Translations under genes and position numbers: made by a program | Source of the DNA: Methylophaga lonarensis MPL | GTDB lineage: Bacteria > Pseudomonadota > Gammaproteobacteria > Nitrosococcales > Methylophagaceae | Assembly (NCBI RefSeq): GCF_000349205.1 | Contig: NZ_APHR01000037.1 | Location: forward strand, 1-64,000 | Reading direction: 5' to 3' | DNA length: 64,000 nucleotides | The notes under the pieces: generated by a model | Told to the model about the DNA's origin: nothing | Seen by the model: the letters and a program-made list of their open reading frames with translations, nothing else | The model's database searches: none | Part shown: positions 1 through 10,040 of the stretch, in pieces | How positions within the stretch are numbered: the first letter of the stretch is position 1 | Layout: each line of letters starts with the position of its first letter

Positions 1-528
1 GGACGCTGTCAGGGAAATAATTTCGAATTTGAAATGACTTTCTTTCAGGACAATGAAGATACCCGACGTATGGTTTTGTTCCTGAGAGATCTCTACGCCA
101 GAGCAGGTATTCTGATGAGACCACGACCTACAGAATGGTCAGTGATGATTGAGAATATCCAGCAAAAGGATTTTGATGCCATCACACTGGGCTGGACCTC
201 GGGTATCGAGATAGATATTTTCCAGATGTTCCATTCCACTCAGACGATGGAGGGTGGGGATAACTTTATCAATTATCGAAACCCTCAGCTGGATGAGTTG
301 ATTGACAAGGCCCGTGCAGAAGTCGATGAAACCAAACGGATGAAACTTTGGCACGCTGCGGAACGAATTCTGGTCGAAGATCAGCCATACACCTTCCTGT
401 TTCGCAGGAACACATTGGCATTTGTCGATAGCCGTATCGCCAATCTTAACGAAACTGCATTGGGTTTGAACTTGATGATGGTGCCGGTTGAAATATACGT
501 GCCGGCCTCGAAACAACGCAGACGGTAA
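1..528 (+). CDS. Peptide ABC transporter substrate-binding protein, family 5 (C-terminal part)
   Basis: The reading frame is open from the first base, so the N-terminus lies outside the window; an internal Met codon is at 34. About 175 residues are visible. They carry features of the end of SBP_bac_5 proteins (DppA/OppA type): a segment reading TLGWTSGIEIDIFQMF, then YRNPQLDELIDKAR, then a closing helix with ILVEDQPYTFLFRR. Such periplasmic proteins capture peptides and deliver them to an inner-membrane permease pair. The stop codon is 6 bp before the next gene, a permease of the same system, so this is the first visible gene of a four-gene transport operon. The exact substrate cannot be read from the sequence. 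Confidence 0.9.
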   Translation, partial: GRCQGNNFEFEMTFFQDNEDTRRMVLFLRDLYARAGILMRPRPTEWSVMIENIQQKDFDAITLGWTSGIEIDIFQMFHSTQTMEGGDNFINYRNPQLDELIDKARAEVDETKRMKLWHAAERILVEDQPYTFLFRRNTLAFVDSRIANLNETALGLNLMMVPVEIYVPASKQRRR

Positions 529-534
529 CCGCAA

Positions 535-1917
535 ATGCTGAACTATCTGTTGCGACGCATGTTGCTGATGGTGCCGACGCTGTTCGGCATCACCCTGGTC
601 GTATTTATTGTGATGGCGGCAGCGCCGGGCGGAATCAGTGCTCAATCTCTGGTTGATGGTACCGATCTCGAGCCGGAAACAAGACAGGCACTTGAAGACT
701 ACTACAACCGACTCTATGGCCTGGATCAACCAGCACCGATTCAATATCTGAGGTGGTTGAACAATATTTCACCGATCGGCTGGGAGAGAGAGATTGACGG
801 CTCGCTGGGAGAGTTTTCACTGACAAAGGGCGTCGATTTTGGTGTGAGTTTTCGTTACGGCCGACCGGTGACAGCGCTTTTGGCTGAACGTTTACCCATC
901 ACCTTGTTACTCAATGTGCTATCCATTCCGCTGATTTATGCAATTTCCATCGCGATTGGCGTTCAGGCAGCACGATCCAGAGGTGGACGCTTCGATGTCA
1001 CCTCCAACGTATTCTTGCTAGGGCTATGGTCTGTGCCGACCATGTTGGCAGGGGTGTTGTTTATCGGTTTTTTCGCCTCTGAGCAGTATTGGCAGTGGTT
1101 TCCCACCGCAGGACTGGTAAGGAGGGAAGCGATTGATCAGACATTTTTACCGTTGATGTCAGGCCCAGCAGATCTGTTGTTAGTGTTTTTCTGTCTTGGT
1201 CTTGTCACTTCACTGCTTATCTGGGCCGCCGCAAAAGCACCGCTGGCAATGCGACTATGGGGTGGCACGGCCATTGGGGCTGTGCTTGGTTATCTGATGG
1301 CATTTGATTTGGTTGGTGCTGGCTTTGGCATCAGCCATCTCATTCTAATGATTGCTGCGGCGCTTTTGGTCAGACTGCTTGCAGGACTGGGCAGTCACCC
1401 TCTGAGAATTGTTTTTGCCGGTGGTTTGGGCGTCGGGCTTGGTTTAGGCCTTGCTAAATTATTCGGTGTCGAATTCTTACACGGTGGCTATCTGTTTGAT
1501 CGCATCTGGCATCTCATTCTCCCAGTGATTGCTCTCTCATATGGTGGCCTGGCTTTTCTGGCCAAACTGACCCGATCCTCGCTGCTGGAAAATCTTGCGG
1601 CTGACTATGCAAGAACTGCCAGAGCTAAAGGCGTCGATGAGGAAACAGTGCTTTGGCGACATGTGTTCAGAAACTCCTTGTTGCCACTGATTACCGTTTC
1701 CGCAACATTACTGCCCAGCTTGTTGGCAGGTTCGGTGATTGTTGAGAGTATTTTCAGTATTGATGGCATGGGCAAACTAGCGGTCGAGGCTGTGCAAACA
1801 CGCGACAGGGAGCTGGTGCTTTCGGTGACGCTAATTTCAGGTTTGCTGACACTGGCAGGCTATCTTCTGGCTGATATTGCCTATGCAATTGCTGATCCGA
1901 GGGTGAGTTATGACTGA
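535..1917 (+). CDS. Peptide ABC transporter permease, DppB/YejB type, with extra helices
   Basis: Inner-membrane permease of a peptide importer. The N-terminus is typical of the DppB/OppB family, with a first membrane helix and then a periplasmic stretch. The EAA loop is visible near residues 353-385 (DYARTARAKGVDEETVLWRHV). The protein is 460 residues, while usual family members have about 310-365. The surplus is roughly 100 hydrophobic residues around positions 215-315, predicted as about three additional membrane segments between the standard ones. It overlaps the next permease by 8 bp, which suggests translational coupling. Together with a fused double ATPase the layout recalls yejABEF, but the extra helices make that assignment tentative. 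Confidence 0.88.
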   Translation: MLNYLLRRMLLMVPTLFGITLVVFIVMAAAPGGISAQSLVDGTDLEPETRQALEDYYNRLYGLDQPAPIQYLRWLNNISPIGWEREIDGSLGEFSLTKGVDFGVSFRYGRPVTALLAERLPITLLLNVLSIPLIYAISIAIGVQAARSRGGRFDVTSNVFLLGLWSVPTMLAGVLFIGFFASEQYWQWFPTAGLVRREAIDQTFLPLMSGPADLLLVFFCLGLVTSLLIWAAAKAPLAMRLWGGTAIGAVLGYLMAFDLVGAGFGISHLILMIAAALLVRLLAGLGSHPLRIVFAGGLGVGLGLGLAKLFGVEFLHGGYLFDRIWHLILPVIALSYGGLAFLAKLTRSSLLENLAADYARTARAKGVDEETVLWRHVFRNSLLPLITVSATLLPSLLAGSVIVESIFSIDGMGKLAVEAVQTRDRELVLSVTLISGLLTLAGYLLADIAYAIADPRVSYD

Positions 1918-3085
1918 CATGGCAATACAGCGTTCCAGGCCCTGGTCGGCACAAGTGCTCGGTACCTTATTGAAGAGAACCGGTGCCAGAATCGGTTTAG
2001 TGTGGATTTTGCTGCTGGTGATTGTGGCAACGTTTTCTCCATTTATTGCCAGCAGTCATCCGATTTATATGGTCGTTGACGGGCAGACTAGCAGCCCATT
2101 GCTCAGACACCTCGATCCGCTGGACTGGGTCTGGCTGGCGGGTTTTTTTCTGGCTATTGTTGTATTTTTCCTCAAACTGGCTATCTGGAAACGATTGTTA
2201 ATTTGGCTGGGAGGTTTAGCGGTTTCGGCAATATTGGCCTATTCCATCGCTGCGCCACCGGTCTTGGTGATATATGAACAGTACCGTGAAATGGAAGCTG
2301 CCGGGCAAGTCGAGTTCGTGCTAAGGGCGCCGATTCCATACTCGGCCAAGGATTATCTGAGAGATTTTGGTGACACTGGCATCGAGGCGCCGCTTGCTGC
2401 TTCACAGCGCCTGCATTTTCTGGGTACTGAAGAAAATGGTGCTGACGTGGCAGCACGCATGATTCACGCATCCAGAATTGCCCTCGGCATCGGCTTTATC
2501 GCCACGGGTATCGCTCTGGTCATCGGCACTATTATCGGCGGGCTGATGGGCTATTTTTCCGGCATTATCGATATTATCGGTATGCGATTGGTGGAGATAT
2601 TTGAGGCCATCCCAACCTTGTTCTTATTGTTGTCGTTTGTGGCATTTTTTGGCCGCTCTATTTATATGATGATGATCATTATCGGCATAACTTCATGGTC
2701 GGGATATGCGCGCTATGTCCGTGCAGAGTTCCTCAAGCTTCGGCAGCAGGACTTCGTCCAATCAGCAGTCGCCTGCGGTCTGCCGCTTCGATCAATTTTG
2801 TTCAGACACATGCTGCCCAATGGCCTTGCGCCGTTGCTGGTCGCGGCTAGTTTTGGTGTTGCTTCAGCGATTCTGGCGGAAGCAACACTGAGTTTCCTTG
2901 GCTTAGGGTTGGTTGATGACCCTTCATGGGGGCAAATGCTAAATCAGGCAGTGCAGTCATCGACCTTTAACTGGTGGCTGGCAGTATTTCCAGGTGGGGC
3001 CATTTTCATGACAGTCTTTGCCTACAATTTATTGGGCGAATCACTGCGTGATGCTGTTGATCCCCACACTCGCAAGGGGCACTGA
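1910..3085 (+). CDS. Peptide ABC transporter permease, DppC/YejE type
   Basis: Second inner-membrane permease of the peptide importer, 391 residues. Its C-terminal two thirds are a standard DppC core: the segment YFSGIIDIIGMRLVEIFEAI, the EAA loop FLKLRQQDFVQSAVACG and the ending EATLSFLGLGLVDDPSWG. The N-terminal part has additional membrane segments near residues 60-115 before the usual periplasmic region, so like its partner it is larger than common family members. The start ATG overlaps the upstream stop by 8 bp, and the ATPase gene begins 2 bp after its own stop, so all genes of the system are probably co-translated. Confidence 0.88.
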   Translation: MTDMAIQRSRPWSAQVLGTLLKRTGARIGLVWILLLVIVATFSPFIASSHPIYMVVDGQTSSPLLRHLDPLDWVWLAGFFLAIVVFFLKLAIWKRLLIWLGGLAVSAILAYSIAAPPVLVIYEQYREMEAAGQVEFVLRAPIPYSAKDYLRDFGDTGIEAPLAASQRLHFLGTEENGADVAARMIHASRIALGIGFIATGIALVIGTIIGGLMGYFSGIIDIIGMRLVEIFEAIPTLFLLLSFVAFFGRSIYMMMIIIGITSWSGYARYVRAEFLKLRQQDFVQSAVACGLPLRSILFRHMLPNGLAPLLVAASFGVASAILAEATLSFLGLGLVDDPSWGQMLNQAVQSSTFNWWLAVFPGGAIFMTVFAYNLLGESLRDAVDPHTRKGH

Positions 3086-3087
3086 TA

Positions 3088-4749
3088 GTGAGTTGTCTGC
3101 TGCAAATCGATCAATTAGTCACCGAACTGGGCGAAGGCGACTCATGGATGCGCGCTGTTGATGGCATCAGCTTAACGGTTGAGGCAGGGCAGACCTGTTG
3201 TCTTGTTGGCGAATCCGGCAGTGGTAAGTCAGTCACCGCCTTGTCTGTCATGGGTCTATTACCCTATGGCAGATATCGACATCCAGAAGGCCGTATCCGC
3301 CTGTTTGATCAACAGGGCGGTTCAGAAGAATTGCTGTTGGCTGAAGAAAGTCTGCTACGCAAAGTGCGCGGTGGGCGCATCGGCATGATCTTTCAGGAAC
3401 CAATGACTTCGTTAAATCCTGTGCTGACTATTGGTGAGCAACTGGAAGAAGTGCTTCAGCTTCACCAACCAGAACTTGATGTCACGGAAAGAAAACAACG
3501 CGTCATCAATGCACTCAAAGAGGTTCGCATTCCGCAAGCGGAAAGCCGTGTGAATGAATATCCACATCGACTGTCTGGTGGACAGCGGCAGCGCGTGATG
3601 ATCGCCATGGCATTGATTTGTGAGCCGGATTTATTGATAGCAGATGAACCGACCACAGCACTGGATGTGACGGTACAGGCCGAAATTCTCAAACTGATGC
3701 GAGAGCTTCAGCAGAAACATGGCATGGGCATGTTGTTTATCACGCATGACTTTGGAGTGGTCGCCCAAATCGCTGATACCGTGGGTGTAATGCGTAAAGG
3801 CAAACTTGTCGAGTCCGGCCCAGCGGCTGAAGTGTTAACACAGCCAAAACACGAATATACCCAAAGTCTGATTGCCGCATTGCCAGAGCGATTGCCAAAA
3901 CCCAGTCGACCCAGTGTTCAACATGATACTTTACTGGAAGTCCGTGATTTATCGGTCTATTTCCCGGTGCGCCGAGGTTTGATGCGCAGGGTAGTGGATA
4001 ACTTCAAGGCCGTAGATCAAGTGTCCTTAAAGGTAAACAGTGGTGAAGTTGTGGCGCTGGTTGGTGAATCAGGATGTGGTAAGACCACGCTGGGAAGAGC
4101 CTTGTTAAGGTTACAAGATGTAACGGCAGGCTCTATCTTTTTGCAAGGACAGGATATTACTCACCTGGCGGCGAAGTCGTTGCGCAGTCTGCGCAGACAA
4201 ATGCAGGTGGTCTTTCAGGATCCCGGTTCCAGCCTTAATCCACGTCTTCCAATTTTCACCACGCTGGTAGAACCGATGCGTGTGCATGGTGTGGGGCGTG
4301 ATGATGAAGAGCGAACTCAACGTGCGGCTGCATTGTTGGACAGGGTAGAAATGCCGACAGATAGCCTGTGGCGATACCCTCATGAGTTTTCCGGTGGTCA
4401 GCGACAACGACTGGCCATCGCCAGAGCTTTGGTACTTGAACCAAAGTTTATTCTCTGTGATGAAATCACCTCGGCGCTGGATGTTTCGGTTCAGGCAGGC
4501 ATTTTGCGACTACTCAGACGATTGGTCGATGAAGAAGGTCTGGGCATGTTGTTTATCACGCACAATATGGGCGTGGTTGAATATCTGGCAGACAGAATGG
4601 CCGTTATGCATTCGGGAAAACTTGTTGAAACCGGTGTGACGGAGTCAGTGCTCAAATCTCCAGAGAATGACTATACCCGCGATCTGCTCGCCGCTGTGCC
4701 ACGTCTGGACGATTCGCTACAACTGCGTTGGGGCAGCACAGCGGTTTAA
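3088..4749 (+). CDS. Peptide ABC transporter double ATP-binding protein, YejF-like
   Basis: Fused ATPase of 553 residues with two complete nucleotide-binding domains. Domain 1 has Walker A GESGSGKS, signature [14 protein letters not shown] and Walker [13 protein letters not shown]. Domain 2 has Walker A GESGCGKT, signature [14 protein letters not shown] and Walker [13 protein letters not shown]. Each domain ends with the oligopeptide-transporter C-terminal extension (for example [14 protein letters not shown]). In E. coli the same fused architecture is found in YejF, whereas Dpp and Opp use two separate proteins. The start is GTG, 2 bp after the permease stop. It powers peptide uptake through the two permeases upstream. 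No + strand terminator with a T-tract follows it; the hairpin at 4851 faces the other way. Confidence 0.9.
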   Translation: MSCLLQIDQLVTELGEGDSWMRAVDGISLTVEAGQTCCLVGESGSGKSVTALSVMGLLPYGRYRHPEGRIRLFDQQGGSEELLLAEESLLRKVRGGRIGMIFQEPMTSLNPVLTIGEQLEEVLQLHQPELDVTERKQRVINALKEVRIPQAESRVNEYPHRLSGGQRQRVMIAMALICEPDLLIADEPTTALDVTVQAEILKLMRELQQKHGMGMLFITHDFGVVAQIADTVGVMRKGKLVESGPAAEVLTQPKHEYTQSLIAALPERLPKPSRPSVQHDTLLEVRDLSVYFPVRRGLMRRVVDNFKAVDQVSLKVNSGEVVALVGESGCGKTTLGRALLRLQDVTAGSIFLQGQDITHLAAKSLRSLRRQMQVVFQDPGSSLNPRLPIFTTLVEPMRVHGVGRDDEERTQRAAALLDRVEMPTDSLWRYPHEFSGGQRQRLAIARALVLEPKFILCDEITSALDVSVQAGILRLLRRLVDEEGLGMLFITHNMGVVEYLADRMAVMHSGKLVETGVTESVLKSPENDYTRDLLAAVPRLDDSLQLRWGSTAV

Positions 4750-4840
4750 TCAAAAGCTTTCATCAGTAATATCTGTCTGTCACTCGCCCTCAGCCACTTG
4801 AATCCGGCTTGTACTGTCCGGCTATCGATAGAAAATCTGA

Positions 4841-5018
4841 ATAAAAAAAAGGATGGTCAAAAAATTTGACCATCCTAGTGTCAACAGACATTAGAGAGAA
4901 ATGTGCCAACGGGGGTGCGGTTCCGTCGGTAATACTATGACAACCTGAATTCGAAAAATTTCCCCAAGAGGATAATTTTTTATAAATTTTCCAACAGTTG
5001 TTTAATTTAGACACAAAC
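4841..5018 (-). ncRNA. Candidate small RNA between two terminators
   Basis: This gap has no credible protein gene. It lies between a terminator just after tRNA-Arg (5019-5052) and a second strong minus-strand terminator (4843-4875). A second terminator about 145 nt further on is expected if another short transcript starts in between. Read on the minus strand, the stretch contains several GGA triplets, including one in ACGGAA and one in TAGGAT, the core seen in CsrA-binding RNAs; csrA itself lies 340 bp away. I see only weak promoter-like AT-rich sequence near 5000. This is an inference; leaky termination backed up by a second terminator is the main alternative. Confidence 0.3.
4843..4875 (-). 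terminator. Intrinsic terminator (minus strand)
   Basis: A perfect 11-bp inverted repeat (GGATGGTCAAA at 4851-4861 and its complement at 4865-4875) encloses a 3-nt loop. Eight A residues lie immediately to its left on the + strand, giving a U8 tract for minus-strand transcription. There is no T-tract on the + side, so it does not serve the peptide transporter operon. Confidence 0.85.
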
Positions 5019-5052
5019 AAAAAAGCAGCTATCGATGTATCGATAACTGCTT
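5017..5052 (-). terminator. Terminator following tRNA-Arg
   Basis: Inverted repeat AAGCAG-C-TATCGAT / ATCGATA-A-CTGCTT with a 2-nt gap and one mismatch, at 5023-5052. An A-run on its left gives a U-tract for minus-strand RNA. It lies 18 bp past the 3' end of tRNA-Arg, so it probably ends the tRNA transcript. Confidence 0.75.
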
Positions 5053-5070
5053 GATTGTTTCACCATTAAA

Positions 5071-5147
5071 TGGCGCGCATGGAAGGATTCGAACCTCCGA
5101 CCGCCTGGTTCGTAGCCAGGTACTCTATCCAGCTGAGCTACATGCGC
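5071..5147 (-). tRNA. tRNA-Arg (ACG anticodon)
   Basis: 77-nt cloverleaf including an encoded CCA. The acceptor stem is GCGCATG / CATGCGC, the D-arm contains AGCTCAGCTGGATAGAG, and the anticodon stem CCTGG/CCAGG surrounds the loop CTACGAA, giving anticodon ACG (read as ICG). The T-arm carries GGTTCGAATCC. The gene closely resembles E. coli tRNA-Arg(ACG), which in E. coli also lies downstream of csrA beside tRNA-Ser. Confidence 0.97.
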
Positions 5148-5207
5148 ATTAAGCGTGGAATTATACTTTTTTAACCATTCATCCGCAAGCTGTAAAGCGA
5201 ACAAAAA

Positions 5208-5297
5208 TGGCGGAGAGCGAGGGATTCGAACCCTCGATAGGGGTTAACCTATACGCCCTTAGCAGGGGCGCGCCTTCAGCCTCTCGGCCAGCTCTCC
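5208..5297 (-). tRNA. tRNA-Ser (GCT anticodon)
   Basis: 90-nt class II tRNA with a long variable arm and encoded CCA. The acceptor stem is GGAGAGC / GCTCTCC, the anticodon stem GCCC/GGGC surrounds the loop CTGCTAA (anticodon GCT), and the variable arm is TATAGGTTAACCCCTATC-like. It precedes tRNA-Arg by 60 bp on the same strand, and both probably share one transcript. Confidence 0.97.
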
Positions 5298-5310
5298 ATC
5301 AAAGCCGCCC

Positions 5311-5316
5311 ATTATA
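5311..5316 (-). promoter_or_regulatory. Probable -10 box of the tRNA-Ser/tRNA-Arg promoter
   Basis: On the minus strand a perfect TATAAT is followed by the GC-rich stretch GGGCGGC and then, a few bases later, the tRNA-Ser 5' end. A GC-rich discriminator is the hallmark of stringently controlled stable-RNA promoters. The -35 region is poor. Confidence 0.55.
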
Positions 5317-5353
5317 TCAGGTATCTGATATTTGGCTAGCTATAATTGAGAAT

Positions 5354-5539
5354 TCAACCGATGTTTGGCTGATCTTTTTCTGCTTGGATACGATCGTAAA
5401 TTTCTTCACGATGAACGGTGACGTCTTTAGGTGCATCGACGCCAATTCTGACTTGATTTCCTTTCACTCCAAGAACATTGACCACGATATCGTCGCCGAT
5501 GATGAGTGATTCTCCTACTCTGCGTGTCAGTATTAACAT
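5354..5539 (-). CDS. csrA: Carbon storage regulator CsrA
   Basis: A 61-residue RNA-binding protein that recognises GGA motifs in mRNA leaders and controls translation and stability of carbon-metabolism, motility and biofilm genes. It begins [18 protein letters not shown] and contains [19 protein letters not shown], both diagnostic of CsrA/RsmA; the RNA-contact residues L4 and R44 of the family are in these segments. The frame is open further upstream, but the start at 5539 is chosen because it gives the invariant family N-terminus and has an AGGGG ribosome-binding site at the right distance. Downstream are tRNA-Ser and tRNA-Arg, and upstream is lysC, as in many gammaproteobacteria. Confidence 0.97.
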   Translation of the reverse strand: MLILTRRVGESLIIGDDIVVNVLGVKGNQVRIGVDAPKDVTVHREEIYDRIQAEKDQPNIG

Positions 5540-5772
5540 AATTTTCCCCTTACTCTCAAAAATGACGCGAAGCAACAGCGGAGAAAATTGACTCCATTCA
5601 TGTTTGGCCTCGTGCCAGGTCCGTTTTTTCATCATTAGGAGAGGTCTCTTGTGCCTCTCTTGCATCTCAGACAGCAAACTTTTGCAATCTATCCCATTGT
5701 GTACAACATATTATATCAGTCATACACAAGGAAGCGATAGGGGAGAACCTGATTTGTTTCAGTAACTTATTT

Positions 5773-6990
5773 TCAGGCCTGTTCCAGATTAAAAGCTTTG
5801 TGCAAAGCTCTGACGCCAAGTTCAAGGTATTTTTCGTCAACAACGACCGAAATTTTAATTTCAGAAGTCGAGATCATGCTGATGTTGATATTCTCAGCCG
5901 CCAGCGCACTGAACATTGTGCTGGCAATTCCGGCATGTGAACGCATGCCAACACCCACCACCGAAATCTTGGCGATTTTCTCATCGCCGGTCACCTGACG
6001 AGCTGACAATTCCTGACAAATTTTTTGCAGGATATTCATTGCCGTCTGAAAGTCGTTGCGATGGACGGTGAAAGTGAAATCAGTCGTTGAGTCATGACCG
6101 ATATTTTGAATGATCATGTCGACTTCGATGTTTTGTGCAGCGATAGGCCCCAAAATTTTTGCTGCCACGCCGGGCTGATCCGGCACACCTTCTATGGTGA
6201 GTTTTGCTTCGTCGCGGTTGAACGCAATACCTGAAATCAGTGCTTGTTCCATTGATGCTTCCTCAGACGTTATCAGCGTTCCACCACCCTCTGTGAAAGA
6301 GGAGAGTACGCGTAACGGTACGTTATATTTACTGGCAAATTCGACTGAGCGAATTTGCAAAACTTTGGCACCGAGACTGGCCATTTCCAGCATTTCTTCG
6401 AATGTGATGCGATCCAGCCGGCGAGCCTCGGGCACAACGCGGGGATCCGTGGTGTAAACACCATCCACATCGGTATATATCTGACATTCGTCAGCTTTCA
6501 GTGCGGCTGCTAGTGCTACAGCGGTTGTGTCTGAGCCACCTCGACCCAGCGTGGTGATGTTGCCCAGTTCATCACAGCCCTGGAAGCCCGCAACAACGAC
6601 AACTTTGGCTGCAGACAAATCGGCACGAATTTTCTCGTCATCAATTTGCATGATGCGTGCCTTGTTGTGCGCATTGTCAGTGAGGATACGAACTTGTGGT
6701 CCGGTATAGGAGGTTGCTGGCATGCCCATTTGTTCTAAAGCAAGGCTTAGCAAGGCAATGGTGACTTGCTCGCCCGTTGACAATAAAACATCCACTTCAC
6801 GGCCACGCGGATGATCATGCAGTTCGTTTGCCAGCCCAAGTAAACGGTTGGTTTCGCCGCTCATTGCCGAGACGACTACCACTACGTCATGGCCGTCATT
6901 GCGATACTGAATGACTTTTTTGGCGACTTCACGGATGCGATCAACAGTGCCGACCGATGTGCCACCGTATTTTTGAACGATTAATGCCAT
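5773..6990 (-). CDS. lysC: Aspartate kinase
   Basis: A 405-residue monofunctional aspartokinase, the first step of the lysine, threonine and methionine pathways (aspartate to aspartyl phosphate). The N-terminal kinase domain opens with the ATP-binding KYGGTS (residues 7-12) and contains GFQGCDELGNITTLGRGGSDTT-type motifs near residue 150. The C-terminal third holds two ACT domains (about residues 265-400, including EGVPDQPGVAAKI and VVGVGMRSHAGIAS) that bind feedback inhibitors such as lysine or threonine. The length matches the alpha-chain type of Pseudomonas. It follows alaS by 4 bp and is probably transcribed with it, with csrA about 230 bp further on. Confidence 0.96.
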   Translation of the reverse strand: MALIVQKYGGTSVGTVDRIREVAKKVIQYRNDGHDVVVVVSAMSGETNRLLGLANELHDHPRGREVDVLLSTGEQVTIALLSLALEQMGMPATSYTGPQVRILTDNAHNKARIMQIDDEKIRADLSAAKVVVVAGFQGCDELGNITTLGRGGSDTTAVALAAALKADECQIYTDVDGVYTTDPRVVPEARRLDRITFEEMLEMASLGAKVLQIRSVEFASKYNVPLRVLSSFTEGGGTLITSEEASMEQALISGIAFNRDEAKLTIEGVPDQPGVAAKILGPIAAQNIEVDMIIQNIGHDSTTDFTFTVHRNDFQTAMNILQKICQELSARQVTGDEKIAKISVVGVGMRSHAGIASTMFSALAAENINISMISTSEIKISVVVDEKYLELGVRALHKAFNLEQA

Positions 6991-6994
6991 GCTG

Positions 6995-9598
6995 TCATTT
7001 ATCCAATTGTGATTTCACCCAGTCATTGACTGAGGCGAGTGCATTTTCAAGATGTTGCAATTCAGTGCCGCCACCTTGCGCCATATCTGGACGACCGCCA
7101 CCTTTGCCACCGACTTGTTTGGCGACATGGGCGACCAGATCGCCGGCGCGAATTTTATCGGTAATATCTTTGCTTACACCAGCAATAAAAGTAATTTTTT
7201 CGTCTTCGATGACTGAAAGCACGATGGCTGCCGAACCCAGTTTATTTTTGAGTTGATCCACAGCGTCACGTAAAGCTTTGGCATCACCTGCTTCCAGTTG
7301 GGCAGCAAGTACTTTGATACCGTTGATATCGGTCGCCTGAGAAGCGATATCCTGACCCGCGCTACTGGCCAGTTTGGCCTTGAGTGCTTCAAGTTCTTTT
7401 TCAAGCTGTCTGCTACGTTGAACCAGTTGCGCAGTTTTGTCCTCGACATTGTCCGCTTTGGCTTTGACCAAATCTGAAATTTTGCGCAGCCGATTTTCAG
7501 AATCTTCAATATAGTCGAGCGCCGCATCGCCGGTGACAGCCTCAATACGACGAACGCCTGAGGCGATACCTGTTTCACTGATAATCTTGAACAGGCCAAT
7601 ATCACCGGTTCTGCCGGCATGTGTGCCGCCACACAGTTCGATTGAGAAGTCCCCCATACTCAGTACGCGCACTTCATCCTCATATTTCTCACCGAACAGG
7701 GCCATTGCACCACTTTCACGGGCTTTTTCGATGGCCATCAACCGTGTTTCAATCGTGTGATTGATACGGATCTGCTGATTCACCAGGCGTTCAATTTCTC
7801 TTAGTTGGGCAGGGGAGACCGGCTCGAAGTGAGAGAAATCGAAACGTAAACGTTGTGCATCGACCAGTGAGCCTTTTTGCGTGACATGTTCACCCAGCAG
7901 TTGCCTTAATGCCGCATGCAACAAGTGTGTCGCCGAGTGGTTAAGTGCAGTGGCCAGCCGATTACTTTCGTTGACATGGGCAATGACTTTTTGGCCGAGC
8001 TCAAAGCTGCCATGCTTGCATTCACCGATATGAGTAAATGCTTTGCCTTGCTTACGGGTGTCTGTAACAACAAAATGAGCGCCCGCGGTGTTAATTTCAC
8101 CCTGGTCACCGACTTGACCGCCCGATTCGGCATAAAACGGTGTGTGGTCGAGAACGATAATGCCTTGTTCGCCAGCATTTAGACTCGAAACATTCTCGCC
8201 GTTGACAAGAATGGCAGTGATGGTCGCTTCATCACGTACATGGTCATAGCCGCAGAATAAAGTTTCACCCTCGATAACCAGGTTATCCGATAATCCGCCA
8301 CCAAACTGGCTGGCACTGCGGGCACGATTGCGCTGATCTTCCATGTGCCGCTCAAAGCCAGCGATATCAATGGTCAATCCGCGTTCACGGGCTATATCAG
8401 CGGTCAGGTCAATTGGAAAACCATAGGTATCGTAGAGCAGGAACACGGTTTCACCCGGTATTTCCTTGTCCGCCATTTCTTCAATCGCGTGCTCCAGAAT
8501 CTTCAGACCATTATCCAAGGTGTCGGCAAAACGGTTTTCTTCCATCAACAAGCTGCGTTCGACCTGTGCTTGTGCTTGCGCCAGTTCGGGAAATGCCTCA
8601 CCCATCACTTCAGTCAATGGGGCTACCAGCTTGTGGAAAAAGGCTTGTTTCAGTCCAAGTTTGTGTCCGTGGCGGATGGCCCGGCGAATGATTCTGCGCA
8701 GCACATAGCCACGACCTTCGTTTGAGGGTTGTACACCGTCGGTGATCATAAAAGCGCAGGAGCGAATATGGTCGGCAATCACGCGCAATGATGTGTGGCT
8801 GCTGTCTTCGACACCGGAGAGCTTCTGAATTGAAGCGATCAGATGCTTAAACAGATCGATCTCGTAATTGTTATGTACATCCTGCAAAACTGCGGCCAGG
8901 CGTTCAAGCCCCATACCGGTATCAACGGATGGCTTGGGCAGCGGTGTCAACGTGCCGTCGGCGGCGCGATCAAACTGCATGAACACCAGATTCCAGATCT
9001 CGATGTAGCGGTCACCATCTTCCTCTGGCGTACCTGGGGGGCCACCAGGAATACTTGGGCCATGATCGTAAAAAATTTCCGAGCATGGGCCGCAGGGACC
9101 GGTGTCGCCCATCGACCAGAAGTTATCTTTGGCTCCGATACGTGAGAAACGGGCAGGGTCGATGCCGATTTCCTTAAGCCAGATATCAGCGGCTTCGTCA
9201 TCTTCTTCGAATACAGTGACCCACAGTTTGTCGGCGGGCAATTGCAATGTTTCCGTGAGAAATTGCCAGGCGTATTGGATGGCTTCGCGTTTGAAGTAAT
9301 CACCGAAGCTGAAGTTACCCAACATTTCGAAAAAGGTGTGATGACGCGCGGTGTAACCAACGTTTTCCAGATCATTGTGTTTACCACCAGCACGCACACA
9401 GCGTTGTGTGGTTACCGCTCGGGTGTATTTTCGATGTTCCAGTCCGAGAAACACATCCTTGAATTGCACCATGCCGGCATTGGTAAACAGCAATGTCGGA
9501 TCGTTGGCCGGAATCAAGGGGCTGCTGGAGACCACTTCATGGCCTTTCTGCTCGAAAAAATCGAGGAACAATTTACGAATGTCAGCGCTGGTTTTCAT
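6995..9598 (-). CDS. alaS: Alanyl-tRNA synthetase
   Basis: An 867-residue class II synthetase that charges tRNA-Ala (E. coli AlaRS has 876). The N-terminal catalytic domain starts with [17 protein letters not shown] and includes the motif 2 region [18 protein letters not shown]. The editing domain has the zinc-binding HxxxH in [12 protein letters not shown] (around residue 560) and the [13 protein letters not shown] segment (around 660), which remove Ser and Gly wrongly attached to tRNA-Ala. The C-terminal DHHA1-type domain ends with [15 protein letters not shown]. Its start lies inside the end of recX (17-bp overlap), so it is coupled to the recA-recX unit. Confidence 0.98.
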   Translation of the reverse strand: MKTSADIRKLFLDFFEQKGHEVVSSSPLIPANDPTLLFTNAGMVQFKDVFLGLEHRKYTRAVTTQRCVRAGGKHNDLENVGYTARHHTFFEMLGNFSFGDYFKREAIQYAWQFLTETLQLPADKLWVTVFEEDDEAADIWLKEIGIDPARFSRIGAKDNFWSMGDTGPCGPCSEIFYDHGPSIPGGPPGTPEEDGDRYIEIWNLVFMQFDRAADGTLTPLPKPSVDTGMGLERLAAVLQDVHNNYEIDLFKHLIASIQKLSGVEDSSHTSLRVIADHIRSCAFMITDGVQPSNEGRGYVLRRIIRRAIRHGHKLGLKQAFFHKLVAPLTEVMGEAFPELAQAQAQVERSLLMEENRFADTLDNGLKILEHAIEEMADKEIPGETVFLLYDTYGFPIDLTADIARERGLTIDIAGFERHMEDQRNRARSASQFGGGLSDNLVIEGETLFCGYDHVRDEATITAILVNGENVSSLNAGEQGIIVLDHTPFYAESGGQVGDQGEINTAGAHFVVTDTRKQGKAFTHIGECKHGSFELGQKVIAHVNESNRLATALNHSATHLLHAALRQLLGEHVTQKGSLVDAQRLRFDFSHFEPVSPAQLREIERLVNQQIRINHTIETRLMAIEKARESGAMALFGEKYEDEVRVLSMGDFSIELCGGTHAGRTGDIGLFKIISETGIASGVRRIEAVTGDAALDYIEDSENRLRKISDLVKAKADNVEDKTAQLVQRSRQLEKELEALKAKLASSAGQDIASQATDINGIKVLAAQLEAGDAKALRDAVDQLKNKLGSAAIVLSVIEDEKITFIAGVSKDITDKIRAGDLVAHVAKQVGGKGGGRPDMAQGGGTELQHLENALASVNDWVKSQLDK

Positions 9599-10040
9599 GT
9601 GAGCCTAAGTCAAAACTTTCTGTAATGTGTTCATGAGAAAAGCCCCGGTATTGCATGAAACGTTGCTGTTTTGCACGTTCCGTGAAATCCCGCGGCCCTT
9701 GCTCTCCAAAGCGCTTGCATCGTACTGTATCTGCAAGCGCAAACCAATCTATTTCTGAGTCCCGCATCACCGTCTGAATAAGCTCGGCATTGATGCCTTT
9801 TTGGCGCAGCTCATGTTCGATGCGCTGCGGCCCCATGCCTTTCTGGCTTCGATAACGAAGGTAGTTTTGTGCAAAACGCTGGTCGCTTTGTAACCCCTGC
9901 TCGCAGAGTTTTTGCAGGCAATTTTCTATCTCTGTCGGGTCAAGATCATGTTGCCCGAGTTTTTGCCGAAGTTCACTGGCACTGTGCTCACGCCGTGCCA
10001 GCAGTCCGATGGCGATAGTCTCAGCAGAGCGTTGCTTCAC
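9582..10040 (-). CDS. recX: Regulatory protein RecX
   Basis: A 152-residue helical protein that binds RecA filaments and inhibits recombinase activity. The sequence shows the repeated three-helix pattern of the RecX family: [13 protein letters not shown]-like (here [18 protein letters not shown]), then [23 protein letters not shown], then [11 protein letters not shown]. The start ATG overlaps the recA stop by 4 bp, giving translational coupling of inhibitor to target. The 3' end overlaps alaS by 17 bp. Confidence 0.95.
   Translation of the reverse strand: MKQRSAETIAIGLLARREHSASELRQKLGQHDLDPTEIENCLQKLCEQGLQSDQRFAQNYLRYRSQKGMGPQRIEHELRQKGINAELIQTVMRDSEIDWFALADTVRCKRFGEQGPRDFTERAKQQRFMQYRGFSHEHITESFDLGSHENQR

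Noticed and set aside
5354-5677. A longer frame extending CsrA by 46 residues upstream
   Set aside because: CsrA proteins begin MLILTRR, which is at 5539 with a good AGGGG site. The upstream part has no family similarity.
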